Positions 5,909 to 6,418 of a DNA stretch of 6,418 nt are shown here, in pieces. The notes beneath the pieces were generated by a model. It had not been told where the DNA came from. It did not search any database and worked only from the letters and a program-made list of their open reading frames with translations. The stretch is taken from contig CAMWTX010000090.1 in assembly GCA_947177315.1 (NCBI GenBank), positions 1-6,418 on the forward strand, in the 5' to 3' direction. This stretch comes from an uncultured Bacteroidales bacterium. GTDB taxonomy: Bacteria; Bacteroidota; Bacteroidia; Bacteroidales; P3. Position 1 is the stretch's first letter. The number at the start of each line of letters is the position of its first letter. Position numbers and translations under genes: made by a program.

Positions 5909-6418
5909 TAAGGCAGGTGTCCTGAAAGCCCTTTTTTCGATGGCTTTGATTGGTTTGTGGGGGATGCCGTTGTCTTTGCGGGCTCAGACGGGGCTGTTGT
6001 CGCCTTATTCCGCTTTCGGTGCGGGTTCGGTTCAACCTTATCTGAATGTGCGTAATATGGCGATGGGCGGCATTGCCGTAGGCTTGTCGGCGCCGGGCGA
6101 TATGAACCCTTTCAATCCGGCCACCTACCGCACGGGCGTGGATACGCTGAGCGTGCGTTTTGACATAGGTTTCAATTTGGGCATGAACCGTTTGCGCCAG
6201 AACCTGCAAGGGGAGAAGGTGGCTAACCAAAGCACTTCGGGCGGATTGAGCAACCTTGAGTTTTATTTTCCGGTGTGCAAGTGGTACAAGATGGCGGTTT
6301 ACCTGTTGCCGGTTACCGATATGAACTACCGTTCCTCGCATTTTTCTGATTCGATTCCCTTTATCGGGCAGACCCAACTGATACACAACGGCAGCGGAGG
6401 CATTGCCAAGGCTGGGTG
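5898..6418 (+). CDS. Outer-membrane beta-barrel-like protein, N-terminal part only
   Basis: This frame is open from ATG 5898 to the window end (173 full codons). Residues 1-30 form a signal peptide: basic n-region with Lys5 and Lys10, a hydrophobic stretch FSMALIGLWGMPLSL, and a cut near RAQ. The mature start, LLSPYSAFGAGSVQPYLNVRNMAMGGIAVGL, then NPFNPATYRTGVDTLSVRFDIGFN, resembles a Bacteroidota outer-membrane group whose members carry a SPYS(R/A)FG...NRAMGG...NPASY pattern, loosely like FadL/PorV proteins (from memory, unchecked). Alternating polar and hydrophobic stretches afterwards fit beta-strands. The start overlaps the end of coaX by 11 nt. A later ATG at 5940 would lose the basic residues of the signal peptide and is less likely. 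The role is unknown. The overlap suggests cotranscription with coaX. Confidence 0.72.
   Translation, partial: MAGNKAGVLKALFSMALIGLWGMPLSLRAQTGLLSPYSAFGAGSVQPYLNVRNMAMGGIAVGLSAPGDMNPFNPATYRTGVDTLSVRFDIGFNLGMNRLRQNLQGEKVANQSTSGGLSNLEFYFPVCKWYKMAVYLLPVTDMNYRSSHFSDSIPFIGQTQLIHNGSGGIAKAG

Overview
The window looks like chromosomal DNA from a Bacteroidota bacterium, most likely of the order Bacteroidales. Four things point there: two copies of the Bacteroidota -7 promoter element TAnnTTTG (both read TACCTTTG), A-rich leaders without a clear Shine-Dalgarno sequence, the primase and CoaX sequence types, and an outer-membrane protein with a typical Bacteroidota N-terminus. Genus cannot be fixed from the sequence alone. 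No tRNA, rRNA, CRISPR array, insertion sequence or phage gene was seen, and coding density is high.

Left half, minus strand (1-3040): a drug-efflux type operon read right to left. It holds a TetR/AcrR-family repressor (2390-3040), a TolC-type outer-membrane channel (978-2312) and the periplasmic adaptor lipoprotein of an RND pump (1-936, cut by the window edge). The inner-membrane RND pump would be expected just beyond position 1. The three proteins fit a tripartite efflux system spanning both membranes, with the first gene probably repressing its own operon.

Centre (3041-3184): a 144-nt divergent intergenic region. It carries a good promoter for the efflux operon, a -7 element for the rightward operon placed almost on the primase start codon, a 28-bp inverted repeat over the predicted tetR transcription start, and a 15-bp palindrome on the tetR -33 element. 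This is the likely control centre of the window.

Right half, plus strand (3185-6418): a tightly packed housekeeping cluster. It contains DNA primase dnaG (3185-5161), type III pantothenate kinase coaX (5165-5908, 3 nt after dnaG), and the 5' part of a secreted outer-membrane beta-barrel-like protein (5898 to the edge, overlapping coaX by 11 nt). DnaG makes replication primers and CoaX starts coenzyme A synthesis. The third protein is unrelated in function but seems to be cotranscribed.

No wholly new system is evident. The points most worth checking are the altered nucleotide/cation-site motif of CoaX, the probably leaderless dnaG start, and several inverted repeats in and around tetR.
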